Positions 1 through 7,686 of a stretch of 64,000 nucleotides of DNA are shown piece by piece. This DNA comes from Paracoccaceae bacterium (GTDB lineage Bacteria > Pseudomonadota > Alphaproteobacteria > Rhodobacterales > Rhodobacteraceae): positions 1-64,000 of the forward strand of contig CANJQT010000007.1 in assembly GCA_947476475.1 (NCBI GenBank), in the 5' to 3' direction. Both the position numbers and the translations under genes were made by a program. The notes under the pieces are model-generated. The model ran no database searches. It was not told the DNA's origin and saw only the letters and a program-made list of their open reading frames with translations. Each line of letters begins with the position of its first letter. The stretch's first letter is position 1.

Positions 1-408
1 GAACAGGACGACCGCCGTGGTCAGCGACATCATGTAAAGCGCGCCCAGTGCTGACGAGATGATCGAAACGGCGGTGGTCATAGGGCCATGCAGCATGATT
101 GCCGAAGTAGAGCTTGGCGCACCATAAACAGCCCGCATGGTTCGTGCATACGTCATGTAAGGCAACACACCGGAAATGATGAAAAGCATGAAGTCGCCGT
201 GAAAGGCGGGATTCCGGAATCCCAGCAGCTTCATCGTCACATAGAGAGAGATGATGAAAAAGGCGGACATGAGGACGCTCATCATCAAGCCAAACAGCGC
301 ATTCGACTCGCTGCCCCGGGCAGAGCGGACCGTGGCATGAAAGGTCACTTCCGCCGTTTCAAAGGCGGCAACCAGAGCGGTGCGTCTTTTCTTTTCGACC
401 TGGAACAT
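1..408 (-). CDS. ABC-2 type polysaccharide export permease (KpsM-like), partial
   Basis: The minus strand is open from an ATG at 408 to the window edge, giving the first 136 residues; the C-terminus lies outside. The protein starts MFQVEKKRRTALVAAFETAE, then has hydrophobic segments at about residues 40-62 (LMMSVLMSAFFIISLYVTM), 75-90 and 110-136. This soluble N-terminal stretch followed by closely spaced membrane helices fits the ABC-2 permeases that export capsular polysaccharide across the inner membrane (KpsM/Wzm type). The placement next to cysQ, kdsB and glycosyltransferases supports this. It is transcribed divergently from cysQ across about 90 bases. The substrate cannot be told, and other ABC-2 permeases are possible. 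Confidence 0.72.
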   Translation of the reverse strand, partial: MFQVEKKRRTALVAAFETAEVTFHATVRSARGSESNALFGLMMSVLMSAFFIISLYVTMKLLGFRNPAFHGDFMLFIISGVLPYMTYARTMRAVYGAPSSTSAIMLHGPMTTAVSIISSALGALYMMSLTTAVVLF

Positions 409-500
409 GCGAGAAAAGAACCTGCGACGGGGATTGAGAACAGATTAGATACTGGATTTCTTGCCGTTTCTTTACCAACTCAGCATAAGGGCTGCGAGCA

Positions 501-1331
501 ATGCCAGCAACCGTGCAGGATACGAAAGGACCAAAAGTGGATTTTGACCGTTTAACCCTGGTGATGCGGCGGCTTGCACTCGAGGCGGGCGACAAGATTA
601 TGGAAGTCTATAATTCCCCGGATTTTGAAGTGCGCTCCAAATCGGATGCAAGCCCGGTCACGGCGGCTGACGACGCGGCGGATGCACTGATAGCTGAAGG
701 TCTGGCAGAGGCCTTTCCTGCGATGCCCATCGTGACCGAAGAACAAAGCGACGGCCACGGTCAGGTGGTTTCAACCTTTCTGATCGTCGACCCGCTGGAT
801 GGGACCAAGGAATTCGTCCAGCGGCGCGGCGACTTCACCGTCAACATCGCCTATGTCGAAAAGGGTGTTCCTCTGCGCGGTGTCGTCTATGCCCCCGCGA
901 AGGGGCGGCTTTTCTACACACTGGCTGATGGCCGTGCGGTCGAGGAAACCGGAGCCTTTGCCAAAGATGCGCCTGGGCCACAGAAACCGCTGTCCGTCTC
1001 GCTGCCGGACAACCGGGCGCTGATGGTGGTGGCGTCGAAATCACACCGCGATCAGGCGACCGATGACTACATCAGCCAGTATGCCGTGCGCGACATGACC
1101 AGTGCCGGGTCGTCACTGAAATTCTGTCTGGTGGCGGCGGGCGAAGCCGATCTTTACCCTCGCCTGGGCCGGACGATGGAATGGGACACGGCAGCGGGCG
1201 ACGCGGTTTTGCGCGGCGCGGGCGGAGAGATGGTGCGGTTCGAGGATCACGGCCCCTTCACCTATGGCAAGCCCGGTTTTGAAAATCCCTTCTTCATCGC
1301 CTATGCCCCCGGCGTGCTTCTGGTGAAATAA
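501..1331 (+). CDS. cysQ: 3'(2'),5'-bisphosphate nucleotidase CysQ
   Basis: This 276-residue member of the inositol monophosphatase superfamily hydrolyses PAP (3'-phosphoadenosine 5'-phosphate) to AMP, clearing the by-product of PAPS-dependent sulfate transfer or reduction. The lithium-sensitive phosphatase metal motifs are visible: TEEQ at residues 79-82, DPLDGTKEF at 97-105, and EWDTAAGDAVL towards the C-terminus. Length is typical of CysQ. Its stop overlaps the kdsB start by one base (TAATG), so the two are translationally coupled. A PAP phosphatase at the head of a polysaccharide cluster that ends in a sulfotransferase suggests it supports sulfation, although CysQ also serves assimilatory sulfate metabolism. 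IMPase is the alternative, but the DGTKEF form favours CysQ. Confidence 0.9.
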   Translation: MPATVQDTKGPKVDFDRLTLVMRRLALEAGDKIMEVYNSPDFEVRSKSDASPVTAADDAADALIAEGLAEAFPAMPIVTEEQSDGHGQVVSTFLIVDPLDGTKEFVQRRGDFTVNIAYVEKGVPLRGVVYAPAKGRLFYTLADGRAVEETGAFAKDAPGPQKPLSVSLPDNRALMVVASKSHRDQATDDYISQYAVRDMTSAGSSLKFCLVAAGEADLYPRLGRTMEWDTAAGDAVLRGAGGEMVRFEDHGPFTYGKPGFENPFFIAYAPGVLLVK

Positions 1332-2131
1332 TGTCCGTCTTGATAGTGATCCCAGCCCGCTACGCCTCAACCCGCTATCCGGGCAAACCTTTGGTCGAAC
1401 TGAAAGGCGCAGATGGTCAGGCCCGCACGCTGATCCGCCGCAGTTGGGAGGCGGCAAAGGCCGTCGCGGGCATCGACCGCGTCGTCGTCGCAACCGATGA
1501 CGACCGGATCCGAACCCACGCTGAAGCCTTCGGGGCAGACGTGGTGATGACGTCGCAAGCCTGCCAAAACGGCACTGAGCGTTGTGCCGAGGCACAGGCG
1601 GTTCTGGGCTGGGCTCATGACATCGTTGTCAACCTGCAAGGCGATGCGCCGTTGACCCCGGCCTGGTTCGTCGAGGAACTGGTCAAGGGCCTCAAGGCAC
1701 AGCCAGATGCCGAGGTGGCAACTCCGGTTCTGCGCTGCGATGGTGCTGCTTTGAACGGCTTTCTGGAGGACCGTCGCAATGGCCGTGTGGGCGGCACAAC
1801 CGCGGTGTTTGGGCATGACCGCAAGGCGCTCTACTTCTCGAAAGAGGTGATCCCCTTTACCCCGCGCACCTTTGCCGACGAAGAAAGCACCCCGGTCTTT
1901 CACCATGTTGGCGTTTATGCGTATCGCCCGGCAGCGCTGAAGGACTATGCCACCTGGCCAACCGGCCCGCTTGAGGCATTGGAAGGGTTGGAACAATTGC
2001 GCTTTCTGGAACGCGGTCGGTCGGTTCTGTGCGTCGAGGTCGAGGCGCGCGGCCGCCAGTTCTGGGAACTGAACAACCCGTCCGACGTCAGCCGGATCGA
2101 GGCGATGATGGCCAAGATGGGCATGCGCTGA
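1331..2131 (+). CDS. kdsB: 3-deoxy-manno-octulosonate cytidylyltransferase (CMP-Kdo synthetase)
   Basis: KdsB activates Kdo with CTP to CMP-Kdo, the donor for lipid A inner core and for Kdo-containing or Kdo-linked capsules. The 266-residue protein begins with the nucleotide-binding motif IPARYASTRYPGKPL (residues 6-20) and has VATDDDRI and NLQGDAPL, the metal- and sugar-binding segments of the family. Its ATG overlaps the cysQ stop, and the next glycosyltransferase starts 7 bases downstream, so cysQ-kdsB-GT2 form one unit. The Kdo pathway recurs in this window: an arabinose-5-phosphate isomerase lies at 15129-16097. Confidence 0.93.
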   Translation: MSVLIVIPARYASTRYPGKPLVELKGADGQARTLIRRSWEAAKAVAGIDRVVVATDDDRIRTHAEAFGADVVMTSQACQNGTERCAEAQAVLGWAHDIVVNLQGDAPLTPAWFVEELVKGLKAQPDAEVATPVLRCDGAALNGFLEDRRNGRVGGTTAVFGHDRKALYFSKEVIPFTPRTFADEESTPVFHHVGVYAYRPAALKDYATWPTGPLEALEGLEQLRFLERGRSVLCVEVEARGRQFWELNNPSDVSRIEAMMAKMGMR

Positions 2132-2138
2132 GGTTGGT

Positions 2139-3359
2139 ATGGCTGATGCCCCGTCCGTCAGCCTGATCATCGCATCGCGTCATAGGCCGGCGATGTTGGC
2201 GCGCTGTCTGACCGCTGTCGCGCAGTTGGATCATCCTGCGTTCGAAGTGGTGGTGGTAGCCGATCCAGTTGGGCTGGAAGTGGCGCGCGCTTGGCCGGTC
2301 AAGGCAGTGCCCTTCAATGAGCGCAATATCTCGGTTGCCCGCAATCTGGGGATTGCGGCGGCGGCGGGGGATGTAGTGGCATTCATCGATGACGACGCCG
2401 TCCCCGAACCTCTGTGGCTGGCGCATCTGACGCAACCCTTTGCTGACCCGCAAGTCGTGGCCTCAGGCGGCTTTGTGGTAGGCTGGAACGGCATTTCCTT
2501 TGAATGGAAAAGCGGAGCCGTTGACCGGCATTTGGCGTTGCACCGCCTCCCCGTGCCAGAAGATCGGGTCAGCTTGCACCGTCTCCAGCCGGGTATCGCT
2601 GTAGACATCAAGGGAGTGAACTGCGCCTATCGTCGCGCAATGCTGGTGGAAATGGGCGGGTTCGACCCGTTGCTTAGGTACTATCTCGACGAAACCGAAC
2701 TGAACCTGCGGCTGGCGCAGCGGCCTGGACTGACGGCAGTAGTGCCCATGGCACGGGTCCACCATCGGAAAGCCGCCAGTGACCAGCGCCGCGCAGACCG
2801 CGCGCCCGCCAGCCTCTATGACATTGGCTTCAGCAGTTCGGTTACTTTGCGCCGCCATGGTGCCGAACCCGCCGAACAGCAGGCAGCGCAAATGCAAATT
2901 GCGGCGAACGAACGCCAGAAGCTGTTGCGCATGATGGTTTCAGGGGTGATCGGGACAGACGATGTCGGGCGGTTGCTGTCCAGCCTTGATCTGGGGTTTG
3001 CCGCTGGTTTGGCGGTTTCCTTGCCGCCGCTTTCCTCCATCTCTGGACAGGCCGAAGGCTTCGTCGCCTTCCCGGCGGTTCGACGCGATCTGGTTCAGAT
3101 CAAAGGGTGGGTCTGGAGGGCGCAATCCTTGCGGGCAAAGGCGCGCGCCCTTGTTGCAGAGGGGCGAATAGTGCGGCTCTATCTGTTCAGCCCGACGGCC
3201 TTGTTTCACAAACACATTTTTAGCGATGGATACTGGTGCCAGCACGGCGGCCTGTTCGGAAAATCAGACCGCAGCGACGCGGTCTTCAGGCTTTGGTGGT
3301 TTGGAAAGCGCTTTGACAGAGAGTCTGCTCGCTTCCTGACCGGTTTCAGGGATTCCTGA
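2139..3359 (+). CDS. Glycosyltransferase family 2 protein
   Basis: The protein has 406 residues with a GT-A (family 2) domain in roughly the first 230. It starts with the characteristic strand SVSLIIASRHRP, has the acidic metal/nucleotide motif FIDDDAVPE near residue 87-95, a conserved GVNCAYRR segment, and YYLDETELNLRL near residue 183, the likely catalytic-base region. The C-terminal 150 residues are less conserved and lack membrane helices, so this is probably a cytoplasmic transferase that builds a polysaccharide or modifies a lipid-linked sugar. Donor and acceptor cannot be read from the sequence. It follows kdsB by 7 bases and is separated from galU by 174 bases. Confidence 0.85.
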   Translation: MADAPSVSLIIASRHRPAMLARCLTAVAQLDHPAFEVVVVADPVGLEVARAWPVKAVPFNERNISVARNLGIAAAAGDVVAFIDDDAVPEPLWLAHLTQPFADPQVVASGGFVVGWNGISFEWKSGAVDRHLALHRLPVPEDRVSLHRLQPGIAVDIKGVNCAYRRAMLVEMGGFDPLLRYYLDETELNLRLAQRPGLTAVVPMARVHHRKAASDQRRADRAPASLYDIGFSSSVTLRRHGAEPAEQQAAQMQIAANERQKLLRMMVSGVIGTDDVGRLLSSLDLGFAAGLAVSLPPLSSISGQAEGFVAFPAVRRDLVQIKGWVWRAQSLRAKARALVAEGRIVRLYLFSPTALFHKHIFSDGYWCQHGGLFGKSDRSDAVFRLWWFGKRFDRESARFLTGFRDS

Positions 3360-3533
3360 CTTTCTTGTTTCCATTCCCGCAACTAATATGGCGTGAAAGC
3401 GGTACTCTTGCGCAAATTTCCCCCTGAATCGGCGGCAATTTGCCCTATGATTGCCAAGGTCTTGTCTGACCTAGGGTCGCGGCATAAAACAAACTAAACG
3501 CCCTGCTGCGGGGCGAGAACACAAGGTGCATAG

Positions 3534-4427
3534 ATGACACGCAAGGTCACAAAGGCCATTTTTCCAGTGGCCGGACTGGGGACACGCTTCCTTCCCGCGA
3601 CGAAATCGATCCCGAAAGAGATCATGACCCTGGTTGACCGACCGCTGATTCAATATGCGATCGACGAGGCGCGCGCGGCAGGGATCGAGGAATTCATCTT
3701 TGTGACATCACGCGGCAAGGGTGCGCTGGAAGATTATTTCGACCACGCGCATGAACTGGAATCAAACCTGCGCAATGCGGGCAAGGATGAACTTCTGGCG
3801 GTCCTGCAAAGCACCAATATGGATTCGGGCGCCATCGCTTACATCCGTCAGCACAAGGCACTGGGCCTTGGCCATGCGGTCTGGTGTGCCGGTCGCCTGA
3901 TTGGCGAAGAGCCTTTCGCGGTGATCCTGCCAGATGACGTGATCGCTGCCGAAAAACCCTGCCTGCAGCAGATGGTTGAAGCCTATCAGGAAACCGGCGG
4001 CAACATGGTTGCGGCGATGGAAGTGCCGGCCGACAAAGCCTCGTCCTACGGGGTCCTGGACATCCGCGAGGACATGGGCGCGCTCGTGTCCGTGAAGGGG
4101 ATGGTTGAAAAGCCAAAGGCGAACGAAGCCCCGTCCAATCTGGCGGTCATTGGCCGCTATATCCTGTCGCCGAACGTTTTGCGCAACCTTGACCGCAAGC
4201 AGACCGGAGCCGGCGGCGAGATTCAACTGACCGACGCAATCGCGCAGGAAATCACCAATTCGAACGATGTCTATGGCTATCGGTTCCGCGGCCAGCGGTT
4301 TGACTGCGGTTCCAAAGCGGGCTTCTTGCAGGCGACCGTTGCCTTTGGCTTGGCGCGCCCCGAACTGCATGACGAATTCCTGCAGTTCCTTGTCGAAATG
4401 ACGCAAGTACGGAAGGCGGCCGAGTAG
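3534..4427 (+). CDS. galU: UTP-glucose-1-phosphate uridylyltransferase GalU
   Basis: GalU makes UDP-glucose from UTP and glucose-1-phosphate. The 297-residue protein has the pyrophosphorylase signature FPVAGLGTRFLPATKS near residues 11-26 with KEIMTLVDRPLIQYA after it, and later VEKP in the sugar-binding region. Length matches bacterial GalU. The start is supported by an AAGG stretch 8 bases upstream. galE follows after 5 bases, so the pair supplies UDP-glucose and UDP-galactose to the surrounding transferases. The 174-base gap upstream probably holds the promoter; it contains an AGGTC-N6-GACCT inverted repeat (3457-3472) of unknown meaning. Confidence 0.96.
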   Translation: MTRKVTKAIFPVAGLGTRFLPATKSIPKEIMTLVDRPLIQYAIDEARAAGIEEFIFVTSRGKGALEDYFDHAHELESNLRNAGKDELLAVLQSTNMDSGAIAYIRQHKALGLGHAVWCAGRLIGEEPFAVILPDDVIAAEKPCLQQMVEAYQETGGNMVAAMEVPADKASSYGVLDIREDMGALVSVKGMVEKPKANEAPSNLAVIGRYILSPNVLRNLDRKQTGAGGEIQLTDAIAQEITNSNDVYGYRFRGQRFDCGSKAGFLQATVAFGLARPELHDEFLQFLVEMTQVRKAAE

Positions 4428-4432
4428 GGCCG

Positions 4433-5419
4433 ATGCCAAAGACCGTTCTGGTCACTGGGGGGGCCGGATATATTGGCTCGCATGCCTGCAAGGCGTTGAA
4501 GGCGGCGGGGTATCTGCCCGTCACCTATGACAGTCTGGTGACGGGCTGGCAGGACGCGGTGAAATTCGGCCCCTTCGAACAGGGCGATCTGGCTGACCGC
4601 GCCCGGTTGGATGCGGTCTTTGCCCGTTGGAAACCGGATGCAGTGATGCACTTTGCCGCTTTGTCGCTTGTCGGCGATGCGATGCGCGATCCGGGCCTTT
4701 ACTGGCGCGCGAATGTGCTATCGTCGCTGACGCTGATCGAGGCGGCGGTGGCGGCGGGTTGTCTGGACTTCGTCTTTTCCTCTACCTGCGCCACCTATGG
4801 CGATCAGGACGGAGTGGTGCTGGATGAAAACACTAAACAGGAACCGATCAACGCCTACGGCAAGTCGAAACTCGCTATAGAACTGATGCTGGGTGACTTT
4901 GCGGCGGCGCATGGTCTGCGCCCGGTGATCTTCCGTTATTTCAACGTGGCAGGTGCCGACCCTGAAGGCGAGGTGGGCGAACATCACCGGCCGGAAACCC
5001 ATCTGATCCCGCTGATACTGGATGCGGTTGACGGAAAGCGCCCGGCACTGACTGTGTTCGGCAGCGATTACCCCACGCCGGATGGCACCTGCATCCGCGA
5101 TTACGTGCATGTGATGGATCTGGTAGATGCACATTTGCTGGGCCTGAATTGGCTGGAACAGGGAAAACCGCCGCGCACCTTCTGCCTGGGCACCGGGCAA
5201 GGTTTCTCGGTGCGGCAGGTGCTGGAACAGTCGCAGCGGATTACCAACCGCGATGTGCCGGTCACCTATGGCGCTCGGCGGGCAGGGGATGCCGTCAAGC
5301 TGGTCTGCGGGTCTGACCGGGCAGTGGCGGAACTTGGTTGGCGTCCCACCCGTTCCAGCATGCGCGACATGATTGCCGATGCCTGGCGCTGGCATCAGTC
5401 CGGCCGCTATGAGCGCTGA
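4433..5419 (+). CDS. galE: UDP-glucose 4-epimerase GalE
   Basis: This extended short-chain dehydrogenase/reductase interconverts UDP-glucose and UDP-galactose with tightly bound NAD. The 328-residue protein shows the Rossmann motif GGAGYIGS at residues 8-15, SSTCATYGD around residue 121-129 and the catalytic YGKSK (Tyr-x-x-x-Lys) near residue 142-146. FRYFNVAGAD follows in the substrate-binding part. It is 5 bases downstream of galU, and a reading frame for the next glycosyltransferase (ATG at 5409) overlaps its last 11 bases, pointing to one transcription unit. Confidence 0.95.
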   Translation: MPKTVLVTGGAGYIGSHACKALKAAGYLPVTYDSLVTGWQDAVKFGPFEQGDLADRARLDAVFARWKPDAVMHFAALSLVGDAMRDPGLYWRANVLSSLTLIEAAVAAGCLDFVFSSTCATYGDQDGVVLDENTKQEPINAYGKSKLAIELMLGDFAAAHGLRPVIFRYFNVAGADPEGEVGEHHRPETHLIPLILDAVDGKRPALTVFGSDYPTPDGTCIRDYVHVMDLVDAHLLGLNWLEQGKPPRTFCLGTGQGFSVRQVLEQSQRITNRDVPVTYGARRAGDAVKLVCGSDRAVAELGWRPTRSSMRDMIADAWRWHQSGRYER

Positions 5420-5436
5420 AAGGCGGACGGTCTTTC

Positions 5437-6624
5437 TTGACATCACCCGGTTGGTTGCCCAGGGCAGGATGCGCGCCCCTGACCGGGATTGACCGGGTCG
5501 AACGGGCCTATCTGCGCGAACTGGCGCTGCGGGGGCGGCCTTTTTTTCTGCTTGCCCGCACTGCCTTGGGCTGGCTGGCAATCCCCGGCACCCGCGCGCC
5601 ACAGATTCTGGCCTGGATAGATCAGGCGGAACCTTTACCTCATGCCACGCCGCTGGCGAAATTCCTGGCCCGGTCACGGCGTACACCGGCGCTGGAAGCC
5701 GCTCTGCGAAAGCTGTCCGTTGCACGCATCGGGCCACGCGGACTTTGCAGTTGGATTGGGCGAATAGCCCCTTCCGGCGCGATGTGGCTTTCGGTCGGGC
5801 ATGTGAACCTTGATGCCCGGACATTCGGGCAAATCCGGCGGGCGGGTTGCGCAAAGATCGCCGTGATGATCCACGACACGATCCCGCTGGATCATCCCGA
5901 ATGGTCGGGCCGGGGCGCGCCGGCCCGCTTTGCTACGGCGCTGCGGGCAACGTGTCAGTTCGCCGATCTGATCCTTTGCCCCTCGGCCGTCGCCGCCACC
6001 TGCGTGCGGCGGCATGGTTGGGTGCGCCAGCCGCTGCTGGTTGCCTCACTTGGTGTCGATCTGGCCGTCCCAGATGTCAGCCTTTTGCCTGCGGATCTGG
6101 ATCTTGCCCATCCCTATTTCGTGGCACTTGGCACCATCGAACCGCGCAAGAACCTCGATCTTCTGCTGAGTGTCTGGTCAGAGCTGACCGCCACCAGCAA
6201 GGAAACCACCATTCCGCACCTGCACCTGGTTGGCCAGCGTGGCTGGAATAATGACGCGCTGTTTCGCATGCTGGATAACGCGCCTTTCATGGGCCGGACG
6301 GTCTTTGAACATGGTGCATTGCCTGATCCGGCCGTGATGGCGCTTTTGCAGGGCGCGCGCGGCTTTCTGGCGCCAAGTCGGGCCGAAGGCTTCGGGATTC
6401 CGGTGGCCGAAGCCGCCTGTCTGGGTTTACCGATTCTTGCCACGGATCTTCCTGTGACCCGGGAAATCCTGGGCGACTATTCTACCTACCTTCCGCCGGA
6501 TGACTCCACCGCCTGGCGGCAAGCCATCCAGGCGCTGCCACCCCGAACGCAAGCCGCAGCGTCGGCGCAAATACGCTTTGACTGGACAGACCATTTCAAC
6601 CTGGTCTTTAGTAAAATCGAATAG
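5437..6624 (+). CDS. Glycosyltransferase family 4 protein, N-terminus apparently frameshifted
   Basis: The open frame (395 residues from a TTG) encodes a GT-B glycosyltransferase of family 4. FVALGTIEPRKNLDLLL lies in the middle, and the C-terminal donor-binding domain has FLAPSRAEGFGIPVAEAACLGLP. The start is suspect: this frame has no ATG or GTG upstream and its first 15 residues look unlike the family. In another frame, an ATG at 5409 overlapping the galE stop encodes MSAERRTVFLDITRLVA, as I recall the usual opening of these enzymes. Its continuation, RAGCAPLTGIDRVERAY, lies in the annotated frame. Dropping one base of the CCC at 5458-5460 joins them. I read this as a one-base frameshift, either a sequencing error or a recent mutation. 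The acceptor and donor sugars are unknown. Confidence 0.72.
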   Translation: MTSPGWLPRAGCAPLTGIDRVERAYLRELALRGRPFFLLARTALGWLAIPGTRAPQILAWIDQAEPLPHATPLAKFLARSRRTPALEAALRKLSVARIGPRGLCSWIGRIAPSGAMWLSVGHVNLDARTFGQIRRAGCAKIAVMIHDTIPLDHPEWSGRGAPARFATALRATCQFADLILCPSAVAATCVRRHGWVRQPLLVASLGVDLAVPDVSLLPADLDLAHPYFVALGTIEPRKNLDLLLSVWSELTATSKETTIPHLHLVGQRGWNNDALFRMLDNAPFMGRTVFEHGALPDPAVMALLQGARGFLAPSRAEGFGIPVAEAACLGLPILATDLPVTREILGDYSTYLPPDDSTAWRQAIQALPPRTQAAASAQIRFDWTDHFNLVFSKIE

Positions 6625-6659
6625 CGATTGACTGAACGCAGTTGCGCCGAAAGCCGGGG

Positions 6660-7676
6660 ATGAGCTTGAACCTTTGGGAACGATATAGGCTGCGCTTGCG
6701 TCGCCAGTATTTCTTGGCGCGCGCCATTCGCAAGGGACGAGAGCTGCAGATACGGGCTGACCGAACCAGCGCGATCCGCCCTGATGGCATTCTTCTATTT
6801 GCTACGGTTCGCAACGAACGACTGCGGCTGCCATACTTTCTGGATTACTATCGCAAGCTTGGCGTCGATCACTTCTTGATCATCGACAATGGATCGGACG
6901 ATGGAACGGGTGAATACTTGGCCCAACAGCGAGATGTGTCGGTATGGTATACGGCGCGCAGCTATCAGGCTTCGCGTTTCGGGGTCGATTGGCAAAATCG
7001 ACTCCTGCGCCGGTATGGGCACGCACACTGGACGCTTTCGGTCGATATAGACGAATTCTTCATCTACCCATTCTGCGACAGCCGCCCAATTCGTGCGCTT
7101 ACCGATTGGCTGGACGCTTATGGAATTCGTTCCTTTTCGTCCATGATGCTGGATATGTATCCGAATGGCGAAGTAGGTGCCCGGACCTACGCCGAAGGCC
7201 AGAATCCGTTCGAGATTGCATGCGGCTTCGATAGCGGCAACTACATGATTTCCCGCAATCCGCTCTACGGCAACTTGTGGATTCAGGGTGGTCCGCGCGC
7301 CCGGGCCTTTTTCGCCGACAGCCCTGAAGATGCGCCTGCGCTGAACAAGATCCCATTGGTGAAATGGCATCGCTCTTATGCGTTCGTTCACTCGACCCAT
7401 ATGCTTTTGCCGCGCAGCCTTAACCTTGTCTATGATACGCGCGGCGGTGAAATGGCATCCGGGTGCCTGCTTCATGCCAAGTTCCTTTCGACCTTCCCCG
7501 CGAAAGTCTCAGAAGAGATCGAACGCAGCCAGCATTTCGCCCGTGGCCGCGAATATCAGGCCTATGCCGCCGAAAACCCCGACCGGATCAATTTGTGGTG
7601 CAAGTGGAGCGAGACATACATCAACTGGCGCCAGCTCGAAATCCTTGGGCTGATGTCAAAGGGCAGTTGGGCATGA
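6660..7676 (+). CDS. Glycosyltransferase family 2-like protein (Glyco_tranf_2_4 type)
   Basis: The 338-residue protein resembles the GT2-like family with a compact GT-A fold (Pfam Glyco_tranf_2_4, by recollection). It carries ATVRNERLRLPYFLDYYRKLG and FLIIDNGSDDGT near the N-terminus, then SVDIDEFFIYP with the DxD-type metal motif near residue 128. There are no membrane helices. I chose the ATG at 6660 over the TTG at 6642 because family members tend to begin close to this point; neither has a strong ribosome-binding site. It lies 35 bases after the GT4 gene and 10 bases before the GT14 fusion, so it belongs to the polysaccharide operon. Its substrates are unknown. Confidence 0.82.
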   Translation: MSLNLWERYRLRLRRQYFLARAIRKGRELQIRADRTSAIRPDGILLFATVRNERLRLPYFLDYYRKLGVDHFLIIDNGSDDGTGEYLAQQRDVSVWYTARSYQASRFGVDWQNRLLRRYGHAHWTLSVDIDEFFIYPFCDSRPIRALTDWLDAYGIRSFSSMMLDMYPNGEVGARTYAEGQNPFEIACGFDSGNYMISRNPLYGNLWIQGGPRARAFFADSPEDAPALNKIPLVKWHRSYAFVHSTHMLLPRSLNLVYDTRGGEMASGCLLHAKFLSTFPAKVSEEIERSQHFARGREYQAYAAENPDRINLWCKWSETYINWRQLEILGLMSKGSWA

Positions 7677-7686
7677 GGGTCCGCGA

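Noticed and set aside
88-555. A 155-codon plus-strand frame at the left edge
   Set aside because: It is antisense to the ABC-2 permease and runs into the start of cysQ; composition and lack of domain argue against it.
3457-3472. AGGTC-N6-GACCT inverted repeat upstream of galU
   Set aside because: Five-base arms are short enough to occur by chance and no second copy is seen, so I do not call an operator.
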